Below are positions 47,925 to 56,416 of a stretch of 64,000 nt of DNA, one piece after another. The stretch is from CALFUK01 sp964450495 (lineage in GTDB: Bacteria; Bacteroidota; Bacteroidia; Chitinophagales; Saprospiraceae): NCBI GenBank assembly GCA_964450495.1, contig CAYVFU010000002.1, positions 52,203 through 116,202 on the forward strand. The letters are read 5' to 3'. How positions within the stretch are numbered: the first letter of the stretch is position 1; the number at the start of each line of letters is the position of its first letter. Below the pieces are notes generated by a model that worked only from the letters and a program-made list of their open reading frames with translations, was not told the DNA's origin and searched no databases. Both the position numbers and the translations under genes were made by a program.

Positions 47925-48784
47925 TGAGGCTTTTACTGATTTGCGGTATAGCTGCGGTAGTGATGTCATTTTACAGTTGTAAAAAATCAAATCCTGTCAG
48001 CAAGATTGAAGATCCAGTTGTAGCCCAAGTCTCTGATTATAGGTTATATCAAAGTGATCTCGAAAAAATCCTTTCGCCGGGACAATCATCATCAGATAGT
48101 CTGGCTATCTCTAATGCTTATATAGAAAAATGGATACGAGAACAACTGTGGTCTAAACAAGCAGAAAAGAACATCAAAGCATCTGCTGAAATAGACCAAT
48201 TGGTTAACTCCTACAAATCAAGTTTACTTACCATTGCTTACGAAAACCAATTACTTGAAGAAGCTTTAGATTCTACTGTTTCAGAATTAGATTACCAACA
48301 AGTATATGAAGAGTACAAAAGCCAATTCGTATTGGATGAAATGATACTAAATGGATGGTTTGCTAAAATTCCAAAATCCATCACCAAGCAAAGTGCGTTT
48401 TTTAGTTCTTGGAAGAAGAATGATAAAGAAGCGTGTGCGAAAATCTGTCAATCAAAAGGCGCTGAATGCATGCTTCTTGATGAAGGCGTCTGGGTCAAAA
48501 GAAGTGAGCTATATAAATTTATAGAAAATAAATTCATCAATTCTTCAGAAATAAAGAGCCTCACTAATTATCGAAAATCAGATAAAACCTTTAATTATTA
48601 CTTAAAATACCGAGCTTTTGAGGACAAAAATGAATTACCACCGTTAGAATTTATTAAAGAGGAGTTAAAGAGAGTCGTCATACATAAGAGAAAAGAGAAA
48701 ATAATTGCAGATTTGACGGAGGAGTTATACGAAGACGGCATCCAGTCTAATCAAATACAGGTTTTTAATAACAGAATACAATGA
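47921..48784 (+). CDS. Lipoprotein resembling a SurA-type chaperone without a parvulin domain
   Basis: 287 residues; a lipoprotein-like leader MMRLLLICGIAAVVMSFYSC (loose lipobox, Cys20). The region DPVVAQVSDYRLYQSDLEK and the following helices (EKWIREQLWSKQAEKNI, LVNSYKSSLLTIAYENQLLE) resemble the N-terminal chaperone core of SurA/PpiD proteins, but no parvulin HILV/GWHL motifs follow. An internal Cys pair (CAKICQSKGAEC) is unusual for such a protein. It lies between two parvulin genes with ATGA overlaps on both sides, so it very likely works with them as a non-catalytic chaperone or assembly partner. The function is inferred from context. Confidence 0.75.
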   Translation: MMRLLLICGIAAVVMSFYSCKKSNPVSKIEDPVVAQVSDYRLYQSDLEKILSPGQSSSDSLAISNAYIEKWIREQLWSKQAEKNIKASAEIDQLVNSYKSSLLTIAYENQLLEEALDSTVSELDYQQVYEEYKSQFVLDEMILNGWFAKIPKSITKQSAFFSSWKKNDKEACAKICQSKGAECMLLDEGVWVKRSELYKFIENKFINSSEIKSLTNYRKSDKTFNYYLKYRAFEDKNELPPLEFIKEELKRVVIHKRKEKIIADLTEELYEDGIQSNQIQVFNNRIQ

Positions 48785-50118
48785 AATTAATACATACATT
48801 ATTGATCATCATCATGTGCTTACCGCTATTGGCGCAAGAGCAAATCATTGATAAAGTTATTGTCAATGTTGGTGGAGAATATATTTTGTACTCCGAAATG
48901 GTCAACAATTATCGGTACATCAAAGAACGTAACCCAGATGCTGACGTAGACCCTTGCTCGGTCACTGAGCAAATTATCTCTCAAAAAATTCTTGTCGATC
49001 AAGCAAAATTAGATAGTGTGGTTATCTCAGATGCTGAGGTAGAAGGTCAACTTGATTTTCGTTTCCAAAACATTCTTAGATCCTTAGGAGGCGACGAAGT
49101 TAAGTTTAAAGAATTCTACGGTAAAACGGTGACAGAGATGAAAGATGAACAGCGAGACGATATGCGGCAACAAATATTAGCAGAACGCATACAAGGACAA
49201 TTGATCAATGAAGTGACTATCACACCTAAAGAGGTTGTCGAATTTTTTGAAAAAATTCCTACGGACAGCATACCTTTCCTTAGTTCGGAAGTAGAAATAA
49301 GTGAAATTGTATATAAACCGAAGGTCAATGCAGTTGAAAGTAAAAAAGCAAAAGATTTACTTTCTGACATTCGTAGACAAATAATTTCTGGTGAAGCGAC
49401 ATTCGAAGAGTTAGCGGCCAAACATAGTGATGATGGATCTGCTCAGCAAGGTGGAGATTTGGGTTGGGCGCAAAGAGGTAATTATGTCCCTGAATTTGAA
49501 GCAGCAGCTTACACCTTAGAACAAGGCGAAATATCTGATATAGTAGAAACAGAATTCGGCTTTCATGTCCTCAAATTAAATGAAAGGAGAGGTAACTCCA
49601 TTCGCGTTTCTCATATTTTAATCAAACCTGACATTACGCAAGCCGATCTAGACTTGTCTATTGCTTTTCTTGATTCGATCAAAAATAAAATAGTGCATGA
49701 TTCTTTACCATTTGATTATGCCGTAAGACTACATTCTGATAAGAAAGCACAAAGTTATCACAATGGCGGTCGCATGGCAAACCCTAATACTGGCGAGAAT
49801 ATATTTGATACTGCAGATCTTCCTCCTGACATCTATTTTGAGATTGAGGATATGGAAGTTGGAGAAATTTCTAAGCCTCTTGAGTATTATGACAGAACCG
49901 GAGAAACTCAATACAGACTGGTCAGACTTGAAAGTCGTACAAGTCCACATAGAGCTAGTCTTGATCAAGATTATTCACGTATTAGCTCATTTGCAAAAGA
50001 AAGTAAAAAGAGTCAGTATTATAATAACTGGATGATCAAGAAAATGGAAGAGACCTTTATCAAAGTTGACAAAGATTTAGGTAATTGTCCGAACTTGGCG
50101 AGATGGGTAGATGAGTAA
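48781..50118 (+). CDS. SurA-like periplasmic chaperone / peptidylprolyl isomerase
   Basis: 445 residues with signal peptide (LIHTLLIIIMCLPLLAQ). The N-terminal SurA domain (VIVNVGGEYILYSEMVNNYR through EQIISQKILVDQA) is followed by a good parvulin domain (about 170-268: VEISEIVYKP, LSDIRRQIISGEATFEELA, HSDDGSAQQGGDLGW, FGFHVLKLNERRG) and a second, weaker parvulin-like domain starting SIRVSHILIKP, with an incomplete core. It acts on unfolded outer-membrane proteins. Last gene of the three-member foldase operon; no plus-strand terminator with a T run is seen in the 396 bases that follow. Confidence 0.92.
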   Translation: MKLIHTLLIIIMCLPLLAQEQIIDKVIVNVGGEYILYSEMVNNYRYIKERNPDADVDPCSVTEQIISQKILVDQAKLDSVVISDAEVEGQLDFRFQNILRSLGGDEVKFKEFYGKTVTEMKDEQRDDMRQQILAERIQGQLINEVTITPKEVVEFFEKIPTDSIPFLSSEVEISEIVYKPKVNAVESKKAKDLLSDIRRQIISGEATFEELAAKHSDDGSAQQGGDLGWAQRGNYVPEFEAAAYTLEQGEISDIVETEFGFHVLKLNERRGNSIRVSHILIKPDITQADLDLSIAFLDSIKNKIVHDSLPFDYAVRLHSDKKAQSYHNGGRMANPNTGENIFDTADLPPDIYFEIEDMEVGEISKPLEYYDRTGETQYRLVRLESRTSPHRASLDQDYSRISSFAKESKKSQYYNNWMIKKMEETFIKVDKDLGNCPNLARWVDE

Positions 50119-50241
50119 TCTGTAGTAGTGATGGATTGTAGTCAAAATATACATACTTGTTCTAAGTAGAAATGTACAATATGCCTATTGATCTATGAAG
50201 AGGTATAGACTTCGATATAATATCGTCCGTAAACAAAAAAA

Positions 50242-50268
50242 GGTCGGCATACCCCCCAGTAGCCGACC
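50242..50268 (-). terminator. Intrinsic terminator, minus-strand
   Basis: Seven-base GC-rich stem with a 13-base loop; seven T follow on the minus strand. On the plus strand the stem is preceded by A7 and followed by ATTACATT, so it would be poor for the foldase operon. Confidence 0.55.
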
Positions 50269-50301
50269 ATTACATTCCAATACTTAATCCCCTTAAGTAT
50301 T
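50242..50301 (-). ncRNA. Candidate small RNA or attenuator, two hairpins and a T run
   Basis: Read on the minus strand: a hairpin with 9-base arms (AATACTTAA / TTAAGTATT, 5-base loop, 50279-50301), an 11-base spacer-like stretch, then a second hairpin with 7-base GC-rich arms (GGTCGGC / GCCGACC, 50242-50268) directly followed by TTTTTTTG. This is a classic terminator layout with no gene on that strand upstream. No promoter was identified. It could instead be an unusual two-way signal for the plus-strand foldase operon. It occupies the gene-free stretch 50119-50514, where I see nothing else. Confidence 0.35.
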
Positions 50302-50514
50302 AAAGTATACTGAACATCTTACTATTAGCGAATACCTTGCCAAAAAGGACAAATAGAGGCACTCTATAAAATTATTTATGTTAATTTTTTATCATGTGTT
50401 AATGACGCTGCATCTTGTAGTTATACATGTGACTTATAGTAATTAGCATCTTATACGTAGAGAATGGTAACTTAGACATAGAGTGAAATGTATTAAACGC
50501 TAAATCAATCGGAT

Positions 50515-51123
50515 ATGGACCATATTGAACAATCTTCGAGTAAATCTGAACAAGAAGAGATGATTTCTAACGAAATATTGAAAGCAAGGAATAAACATTT
50601 AAAAAATTGGCATACGAGTAGAAGTGCTGTTGCTGCGATGCAAAACACAAAGGCATATCACATGCATCTCACTGTACTTTCAGATCAGAAAGCAAATATC
50701 GTGATTGCAGCTTCTTCAATAATTATTTCAGTCAGCATTTCACAATTAGGTCGTTTTGATGGAATTTTACTTTACGCTTTAATGGTCATTACTTTCTTCA
50801 CAACATTCGCCTTGTTGTTTGCTATCTTGTCAGTGGCTCCTGTATTCAACAAAACAAAACGTAAAATGACTTCAGAGTCAACAGGATTCAATCCATTGTT
50901 TTTTGGCCACTTCTCTGATATCTCAATAGAAAAATATACGGAGACAATGCTAGACATGCTTCAGGACAATGATAAGCTATACAATTCTATGATACTAGAT
51001 ATTTATCAGATGGGAGCTGTCTTAAAACATCAAAAGTTTAAATACTTAAGCTTGAGTTACAAGATCTTCTTTATTGGCATTTTGATTGGCCTTATCATGT
51101 TTATGATGTCTATTTTTGTTTAA
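50515..51123 (+). CDS. PycTM-like (DUF5706) three-helix membrane protein
   Basis: 202 residues. A soluble N-terminal ~50 residues (charged, helical) lead into MHLTVLSDQKANIVIAASS, matching the start of the PycTM/DUF5706 domain (HLxxLxxxKA); then TM1 about 61-78, TM2 about 84-107, a cytosolic segment with NPLFFGHFSD, IEKYTETM, DKLYNSMILDIYQMG and a Lys-rich KHQKFKYL, and TM3 about 182-201. Known PycTM effectors damage the inner membrane after sensing cyclic pyrimidine nucleotides. No nucleotide cyclase or HD phosphohydrolase is adjacent. Tail-to-tail with a second protein of the same architecture, 21 bases away. Confidence 0.72.
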   Translation: MDHIEQSSSKSEQEEMISNEILKARNKHLKNWHTSRSAVAAMQNTKAYHMHLTVLSDQKANIVIAASSIIISVSISQLGRFDGILLYALMVITFFTTFALLFAILSVAPVFNKTKRKMTSESTGFNPLFFGHFSDISIEKYTETMLDMLQDNDKLYNSMILDIYQMGAVLKHQKFKYLSLSYKIFFIGILIGLIMFMMSIFV

Positions 51124-51144
51124 GAGGTGATCTACCATTAGCGT

Positions 51145-51675
51145 CTATAATTCCGGTCTTACAATAAACATCGTATACACCAACAAGGCAAGCAACGGTA
51201 TAAAGCTATAAGCTAGATATTTGACTGACTTGTTTACATCCGTAATCTTTGTTGCTACAATTTTGGAATGGATGAATATCTGCTGGCCTAGCTGATCATA
51301 CAACAGGTCTCCTTCTGAAGTAACTTCACTAAATCGCTTTGTATAGGTTTTTATGTCTCCATAATTATTAATGGCATCTTGGAAAAAGAAAACGTTACGA
51401 TCAAATTTCCCTTCTATGTGAGGCATAAAGCATCGAAAACTCCAATAGATTGATATTGCGATGACAAAAATCCAACTGACAAGTAAGCCAATAAATAAAT
51501 AGTCAGTCCCTATGTCATCAACAATTTTGGTCAAGTATTGAAAGACAACACCAAGGAGTAAGCCATAAAACGATAGAATTAATCCTGCTTTGATCTCAGA
51601 CGCCCGATTGAGATTAGTCAAATGTTTGAGTGTTTCCATATAGACAAACACCTTTTCTTCATTACCGATTTTCAT
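51145..51675 (-). CDS. Second PycTM-like three-helix membrane protein
   Basis: 176 residues with the same layout as its convergent neighbour: KHLTNLNRASEIKAGLILS (HLTxL...KA), TM1 about 31-48, TM2 about 59-80, a linker with NVFFFQDAINNYGDIKTYT, EGDLLYDQLGQQIF, HSKIVATKITDVNKSVKYL, then TM3 about 152-171 and the short tail RPEL. Sequence identity to the neighbour is low but the motif order (HLT, KA, FFF, Y, LY, K) matches, pointing to the PycTM/DUF5706 family. No soluble effector or cyclase lies close. Role unknown. Confidence 0.68.
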   Translation of the reverse strand: MKIGNEEKVFVYMETLKHLTNLNRASEIKAGLILSFYGLLLGVVFQYLTKIVDDIGTDYLFIGLLVSWIFVIAISIYWSFRCFMPHIEGKFDRNVFFFQDAINNYGDIKTYTKRFSEVTSEGDLLYDQLGQQIFIHSKIVATKITDVNKSVKYLAYSFIPLLALLVYTMFIVRPEL

Positions 51676-51799
51676 AATTGGAAGTTACCATACATTTTTA
51701 TTCAAAATGAAAATAGGAATTATGTGGGACTCTTTGTCTTATATTCTAATAAATACAACATCGCGATTTTGACCTTAAGATCAGAACAGAATAATTACG

Positions 51800-52354
51800 T
51801 CACTTCTTCCACTTGATGTTACAACCAGCACTTGGATACTGAGCTTCAAGAATCCTTCCTTCTAAAGTGGCATCCACAGCTGCACGGAGATCTTCTCCAT
51901 TTAATGGTTCGCTATTCCCAGGGCGAGACTTATCCAGTCTGCCGCGATAACTCAACTTCATATCTCCGTCAAAGACATAAAAATCAGGAGTGCAAGCAGC
52001 ATCGTAGGCTTTCGCAACTTCTTGTCGCTTGTCATATAAATATGGAAAAGGATACTTCAATACCTTTGCAACGATGCTCATTTTATCAGGTGCATCTTCT
52101 GGATAATTGTCTACATCATTAGAATTGATCGCTATAAAAGATACGCCTTTATGCTTGTACTCATTTGCAATTTTCACCAACTCACTATTTACGTGAATGA
52201 CGAATGGGCAATGATTACAAATAAACATAATTACTGTCGCAGTCTTAGATTTAAGATCATCAAGACTGTAATAGGTATTGCTAACAGTATCTTTTAAATG
52301 AAAATTGGGAGCTTCTGTCCCAATCTCTATCATGTTTGATTCAGTTAATGACAT
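51800..52354 (-). CDS. Thioredoxin-fold (AhpC/TSA-like) redox protein
   Basis: 184 residues. FICNHCPFVIHVNSELVKIA contains a CxxC-type active site (CNHC) in a peroxiredoxin/thioredoxin-like fold with FIAINSNDVDNYPEDAP and GTEAPNF near the start. No signal peptide: the protein is probably cytosolic. It belongs to the PRX_like1 group of unassigned function, perhaps thiol-disulfide exchange. It starts 10 bases after the VanY gene and is the last of a three- or four-gene minus-strand operon. Confidence 0.88.
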   Translation of the reverse strand: MSLTESNMIEIGTEAPNFHLKDTVSNTYYSLDDLKSKTATVIMFICNHCPFVIHVNSELVKIANEYKHKGVSFIAINSNDVDNYPEDAPDKMSIVAKVLKYPFPYLYDKRQEVAKAYDAACTPDFYVFDGDMKLSYRGRLDKSRPGNSEPLNGEDLRAAVDATLEGRILEAQYPSAGCNIKWKK

Positions 52355-52364
52355 GGTACTAAGT

Positions 52365-53165
52365 TTATAAGCAATCGGGATTTATCCCAAAAACATAGTT
52401 TTCAATTACATTTAAATCAGTAGCCACTTCTGCTCCTTGAAATCCTGAGATCATTGTATAATCCAATGAATCTTTAGCTACCTGAATTAATTTCTTTGCT
52501 ACGGGTAAATAAGACCAATGCCACTTTTCTTCATTGTAACCATTGGGTCTAGCCTCCCCTATTTTTGTGTATACTTGACAGAAACCATAGGTTGAAGCAT
52601 TAGCTAACAACCACTCGTATTCTTTTAGGCCTTGTCCAGATTCGAAATATTCATTTTCAAAATTATTCAAGTCAATATCAGTACCCCAATGATGCCTAGA
52701 TGTGCCAGGCATAGAACTGTATTCTAATATCTTTTGTGCGCGCCTGTTGTACGCAGGATATGCCTGAGCTGCATTTTTGCCATTCTCTATTTTTGTCGTA
52801 CCGTTCCACTTTCTTTCCCAAATCCCTTTTTGATAATTGAAATTTCTTGTAGCCGATCTTATGACCAACTCTATATTATCTGCTGTTGCAGCAGCATGCA
52901 TTTTTTTAAATGCTTGAAGGGTTTCTTTATGCAAATATAGTCCTTCTCTATCTGCATAGCTCTTATCAACAATTTCAAAAGAAGGATGTGTCTTCGGCTC
53001 AAATTTACCCATGACAATATCGAGAGACTCTTTAGAATCATTTTGTTGAGAAGGCTTCGTCAATTCTTTGACACCTTTATTGGCGACAACTTCTACAAGA
53101 TCATTCTCCTTATTCTTGCAACATATAAACAAACAACAAATCAGAATTGACACTAGTACTCTCAT
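52365..53165 (-). CDS. VanY-family D-alanyl-D-alanine carboxypeptidase, lipoprotein-like
   Basis: 266 residues. MRVLVSILICCLFICC is a lipoprotein-type signal with several Cys. The M15B zinc motifs are complete: SRHHWGTDID (156-165; ligands His158 and Asp165) and EKWHW (213-217; catalytic Glu213, ligand His216). It trims terminal D-Ala from peptidoglycan stem peptides in the periplasm. It follows a class A PBP after 3 bases, so synthesis and trimming of wall are co-expressed. No vancomycin-resistance companions are near; it is a housekeeping-type VanY/DacB-like enzyme. Confidence 0.92.
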   Translation of the reverse strand: MRVLVSILICCLFICCKNKENDLVEVVANKGVKELTKPSQQNDSKESLDIVMGKFEPKTHPSFEIVDKSYADREGLYLHKETLQAFKKMHAAATADNIELVIRSATRNFNYQKGIWERKWNGTTKIENGKNAAQAYPAYNRRAQKILEYSSMPGTSRHHWGTDIDLNNFENEYFESGQGLKEYEWLLANASTYGFCQVYTKIGEARPNGYNEEKWHWSYLPVAKKLIQVAKDSLDYTMISGFQGAEVATDLNVIENYVFGINPDCL

Positions 53166-53168
53166 CTG

Positions 53169-55814
53169 TTAAAATATATTTCTATTTCTTCTAAGAGAAT
53201 CTGGAATCTCTTCTTCTTCCAGTGGTAATTCTTCTAACTCTTCCTCTTCAAACTCATCTCCGAAACCGAATTCTTCTTCTTCAAATTCATCATCAACTTG
53301 AGCAGTTTGGATTCTCTCTTGTTGTTCTTCTTCTACATCTTGTTGTTTATATCTTTCACAGTCTATGATATCATAATATTCTGATGGTGGAGTAACAAAA
53401 TTTACGTCTGGATTATAATTCAACTCTTCATCTGCTTCGATACGTTTTAAAAATTCTTTGAAAATTGGCCGTGCCATTACAAATCCTTGCCCATCATCAA
53501 GGGTATAAAATCTAACCCATTTTTCGTCTCCTCCTACCCACGTCCCAACAACAAGGTTTGGTGTGATACCCATAAACCAGGCATCAGCATATTCGTTTGT
53601 TGTTCCTGTTTTACCTCCATTTTCTGTTTTTACGCCTAAGCCAAAACGACCACCAGTATTGTTTTTAAGCATATCTACCATTACGGCATTATACACTGGG
53701 TTCAAGGCTCTCTTTTGGTTTGGTGTTGATCTATAAATAACTTTACCACTTTTATCTTCAATATAATCCACAAATACTGGTTCGGTATAGACGCCATTAT
53801 TGGCAAATGCTGTGTAAGCGCCGGTCATTTCCATAACGGATAAATCGACAGATCCTAACACAAGTGAAGGAATCGCAGGAACCAATAATCTGCCCGTTCC
53901 ATGTTTTTCAGTCTTATCAATACCAACATTATTCAGTAAATCTCTAATCACCTCTACACTACCCATCTCTTTGACCAACTTTACAGAAATGGAGTTTTTT
54001 GAATACAATAAACCTTGATATAAATTGTATTTGTTTCCAGTGAATTCTCCATTTGCATTAGACGGTGACCATTCATCATCGACAAACAAACCTACATCTC
54101 CAGGTGCTACCGTATATTGTATGTCATCGTATTCTTGACATGGAGAAATACCTGAAAGTGCAATTGCTGTAGCGTAGACAAATGGCTTTATCGTAGAACC
54201 TACTTGTCTCCGACTATGTACGTGATCAAATTTGAAATACTTATGATTTATACCGCCTACCCAAGCTTTTATATGGCCAGTTTTTGGATCTGCAGCCAAC
54301 ATGCCGTTTTGCAAATGCCGTAAATGATATCTTATCGAGTCAAGAGGTGTCATCTCCTTAACTACCTCCCCTTCTTTATAATCAAAGACTCGTAGATTCA
54401 TTTTTGTGTTAAACTCCTTTTCGTATTCACTTCTAAAACTTTTCCAAACGTCTTTGATTTCACTCCAGATAGATTCCCTAGTGATGTCTTTATAATTTGA
54501 TTGAAGTGTACCTTCCTTTAATTTTTGAATGCCTTTTTGATAATCGGGAGCTTCAAATATGATTCGTAATGCAGGTTCTGTCAATGCGAATCCCTTGTAT
54601 TGACTTGTTACTTTCTTATTGATGTCAACAAAATACTTTTCAAATAATTGCTGGTATCTTTCAGAGTAATGGACCCGTCTCATTACTGACTCATGTCTCT
54701 GAACGAGTTGCAGAGAATCAGCTTCAAATGTCATGGGATCTTTATCTTTCCATCTGTCCCAGTATCTATTTTGAAGCCATTCCATATGATCTCGTACGGA
54801 AGATTCTGCATGCTTTTGATAGCCAAGATCTATCGTTGTATATATTTTTAGTCCATCTGTGTAGATGTTGTATTTGCCACCTTCTGGCTTTTCATATCTG
54901 TCTTTTTCAAAAAGATCTTTTAGCCATTTGGTTAATTCCATTCTAAAATATGGCGCTGGACCTTCTGAATGATTCTCCCTTCTAAAATTTGTCAAATCAA
55001 TTGGTTTGACACTCAAGCTGTCAAAAGCTTCTTTATCAATATGATCATTCTTTTTAAGTAATTCCAGCACCACGTTCCTTCTTTGTCTTGTCCTTTCTTC
55101 AAATCTGACGGGATTGAATCTAGCGGGATTTTGAAGCATACCCACAAGAGTAGCAGCTTCTGAAACATCCAATTCATCTTGATTTTTGCCAAAATATACT
55201 TCTGCTGCTGCTTGAATGCCGTGGGCCCCATTTATAAATTCAAACTTATTAAGATACATGGAGACAATCTCTTCTTTGGTGTAGGATGTTTCCAATTTGA
55301 CTGCAGTAATCCACTCCTTCATTTTGATGCTGACCAACTCCCTCATCCGATCAAACTTTGAAGTGTTCTTTAGACTAGGTCGCTTGTAGAGTAACTTTGC
55401 AAGCTGTTGCGAGATTGTACTCCCCCCACCTGAGCTTTCTTGTTGTAACAATACCGTTTTAAAAGCGACTCTAAATAGAGCTTGTAAGTCAACACCTGCA
55501 TGGCTATAAAAACGGGTGTCTTCGGTACTCATTAGTGCATCTAAGACTATTGGAGAAATATTTTCAAAATCTACTTGTTCTCTATTTTCGATGTAATATT
55601 TGCCAAAAACCTCACCATTATGATCATAAATAAGAGAAGCTAGATCATACTTTGGGTTTTCAAGATCTTCGAATGAAGGCAAATCAGATTCATTGGCTGA
55701 CCACAAGGTGAACGCTACAACAGCTAACCCAATGATGCCCAAGATCCAAAGTAAGATTACAATGGGCTTAAGCAGTATTCTTTTTTTATTCCAATCTATC
55801 GAAGCCAAAGACAC
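53169..55814 (-). CDS. Class A penicillin-binding protein (PBP1A-type), second copy
   Basis: 881 residues. TM helix about 17-38; GT51 domain with EDTRFYSHAGVD (catalytic Glu98) and SGGGSTISQQLAK (128-140); a ~140-residue charged helical insert (about 335-480); transpeptidase motifs STIK (Ser540-Lys543), SKN (605-607) and KTGTT (735-739). The C-terminal ~55 residues are highly acidic (EEEEFGFGDEFEEEELEELP). It is a clear paralogue of the PBP at 22264-24786, differing in SxN (SKN instead of SLN). In operon with VanY and the thioredoxin-like gene. Confidence 0.94.
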   Translation of the reverse strand: MSLASIDWNKKRILLKPIVILLWILGIIGLAVVAFTLWSANESDLPSFEDLENPKYDLASLIYDHNGEVFGKYYIENREQVDFENISPIVLDALMSTEDTRFYSHAGVDLQALFRVAFKTVLLQQESSGGGSTISQQLAKLLYKRPSLKNTSKFDRMRELVSIKMKEWITAVKLETSYTKEEIVSMYLNKFEFINGAHGIQAAAEVYFGKNQDELDVSEAATLVGMLQNPARFNPVRFEERTRQRRNVVLELLKKNDHIDKEAFDSLSVKPIDLTNFRRENHSEGPAPYFRMELTKWLKDLFEKDRYEKPEGGKYNIYTDGLKIYTTIDLGYQKHAESSVRDHMEWLQNRYWDRWKDKDPMTFEADSLQLVQRHESVMRRVHYSERYQQLFEKYFVDINKKVTSQYKGFALTEPALRIIFEAPDYQKGIQKLKEGTLQSNYKDITRESIWSEIKDVWKSFRSEYEKEFNTKMNLRVFDYKEGEVVKEMTPLDSIRYHLRHLQNGMLAADPKTGHIKAWVGGINHKYFKFDHVHSRRQVGSTIKPFVYATAIALSGISPCQEYDDIQYTVAPGDVGLFVDDEWSPSNANGEFTGNKYNLYQGLLYSKNSISVKLVKEMGSVEVIRDLLNNVGIDKTEKHGTGRLLVPAIPSLVLGSVDLSVMEMTGAYTAFANNGVYTEPVFVDYIEDKSGKVIYRSTPNQKRALNPVYNAVMVDMLKNNTGGRFGLGVKTENGGKTGTTNEYADAWFMGITPNLVVGTWVGGDEKWVRFYTLDDGQGFVMARPIFKEFLKRIEADEELNYNPDVNFVTPPSEYYDIIDCERYKQQDVEEEQQERIQTAQVDDEFEEEEFGFGDEFEEEELEELPLEEEEIPDSLRRNRNIF

Positions 55815-55857
55815 AAATATGTGAAACGCAAATTACTGTTTTTTAAGCAGACAGTAT

Positions 55858-56328
55858 TCAAATTTCACCTTTAGAAAACAGCTCTTGGATGATAATACTT
55901 GCAACTTGGTCTACTAAAACAACATCAATACTCACATCCCAGCTCAATGAATCCAATCTCACACCTCTAATTTCACCATTTTGAATGCCATAATAGTCAG
56001 CTGTGCACTTTCCGGAACACACATTTCTATAGATAAGCGTGTTTTTAGAGAACAAACTATCTTGTAGTACAAAGCTGTCTCCAACATTCATGGGTACCTC
56101 AAACATCAACTCCTCATAAAAATCGTCCTCTACATTTCCTAAAAACTTGTCCGAATCTCTAACCCAACGAAAAATCATATTCTCACCATCGACAATATCT
56201 ACTCGAGTACAAAGTGAATCGTGTAAGATGACCTTATTTGAAGCATAGACCATTGAAAGTTTATCTGGAAGAACATCTGAAGAACATCCATAAAGAACCA
56301 GAATGAATAAAATGATGAAAAGTCGCAT
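55858..56328 (-). CDS. Small lipoprotein, unknown function
   Basis: 156 residues beginning with a lipoprotein signal (MRLFIILFILVLYGC, Cys15). The mature part has a Cys pair (NVCSGKCTADYYG) and alternating beta-rich sequence (SFVLQDSLFSKNTLIYRNVC); no family recognised. It lies 43 bases before the PBP gene on the same strand and may be the first gene of that operon. Divergent from the AraC regulator. Confidence 0.7.
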   Translation of the reverse strand: MRLFIILFILVLYGCSSDVLPDKLSMVYASNKVILHDSLCTRVDIVDGENMIFRWVRDSDKFLGNVEDDFYEELMFEVPMNVGDSFVLQDSLFSKNTLIYRNVCSGKCTADYYGIQNGEIRGVRLDSLSWDVSIDVVLVDQVASIIIQELFSKGEI

Positions 56329-56416
56329 ATTTTGCTTTTAGGCAAAAACGTTTTGCACTTTGAAATTGCTGTTGAAAAAAAAGTTAATATTATGGTAATA
56401 AAGCAGCGATTGATTT

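Noticed and set aside
50515..51675. A complete Pycsar or CBASS defence operon
   Set aside because: No nucleotide cyclase, sensor or nuclease gene is adjacent, so only PycTM-like membrane proteins are claimed.
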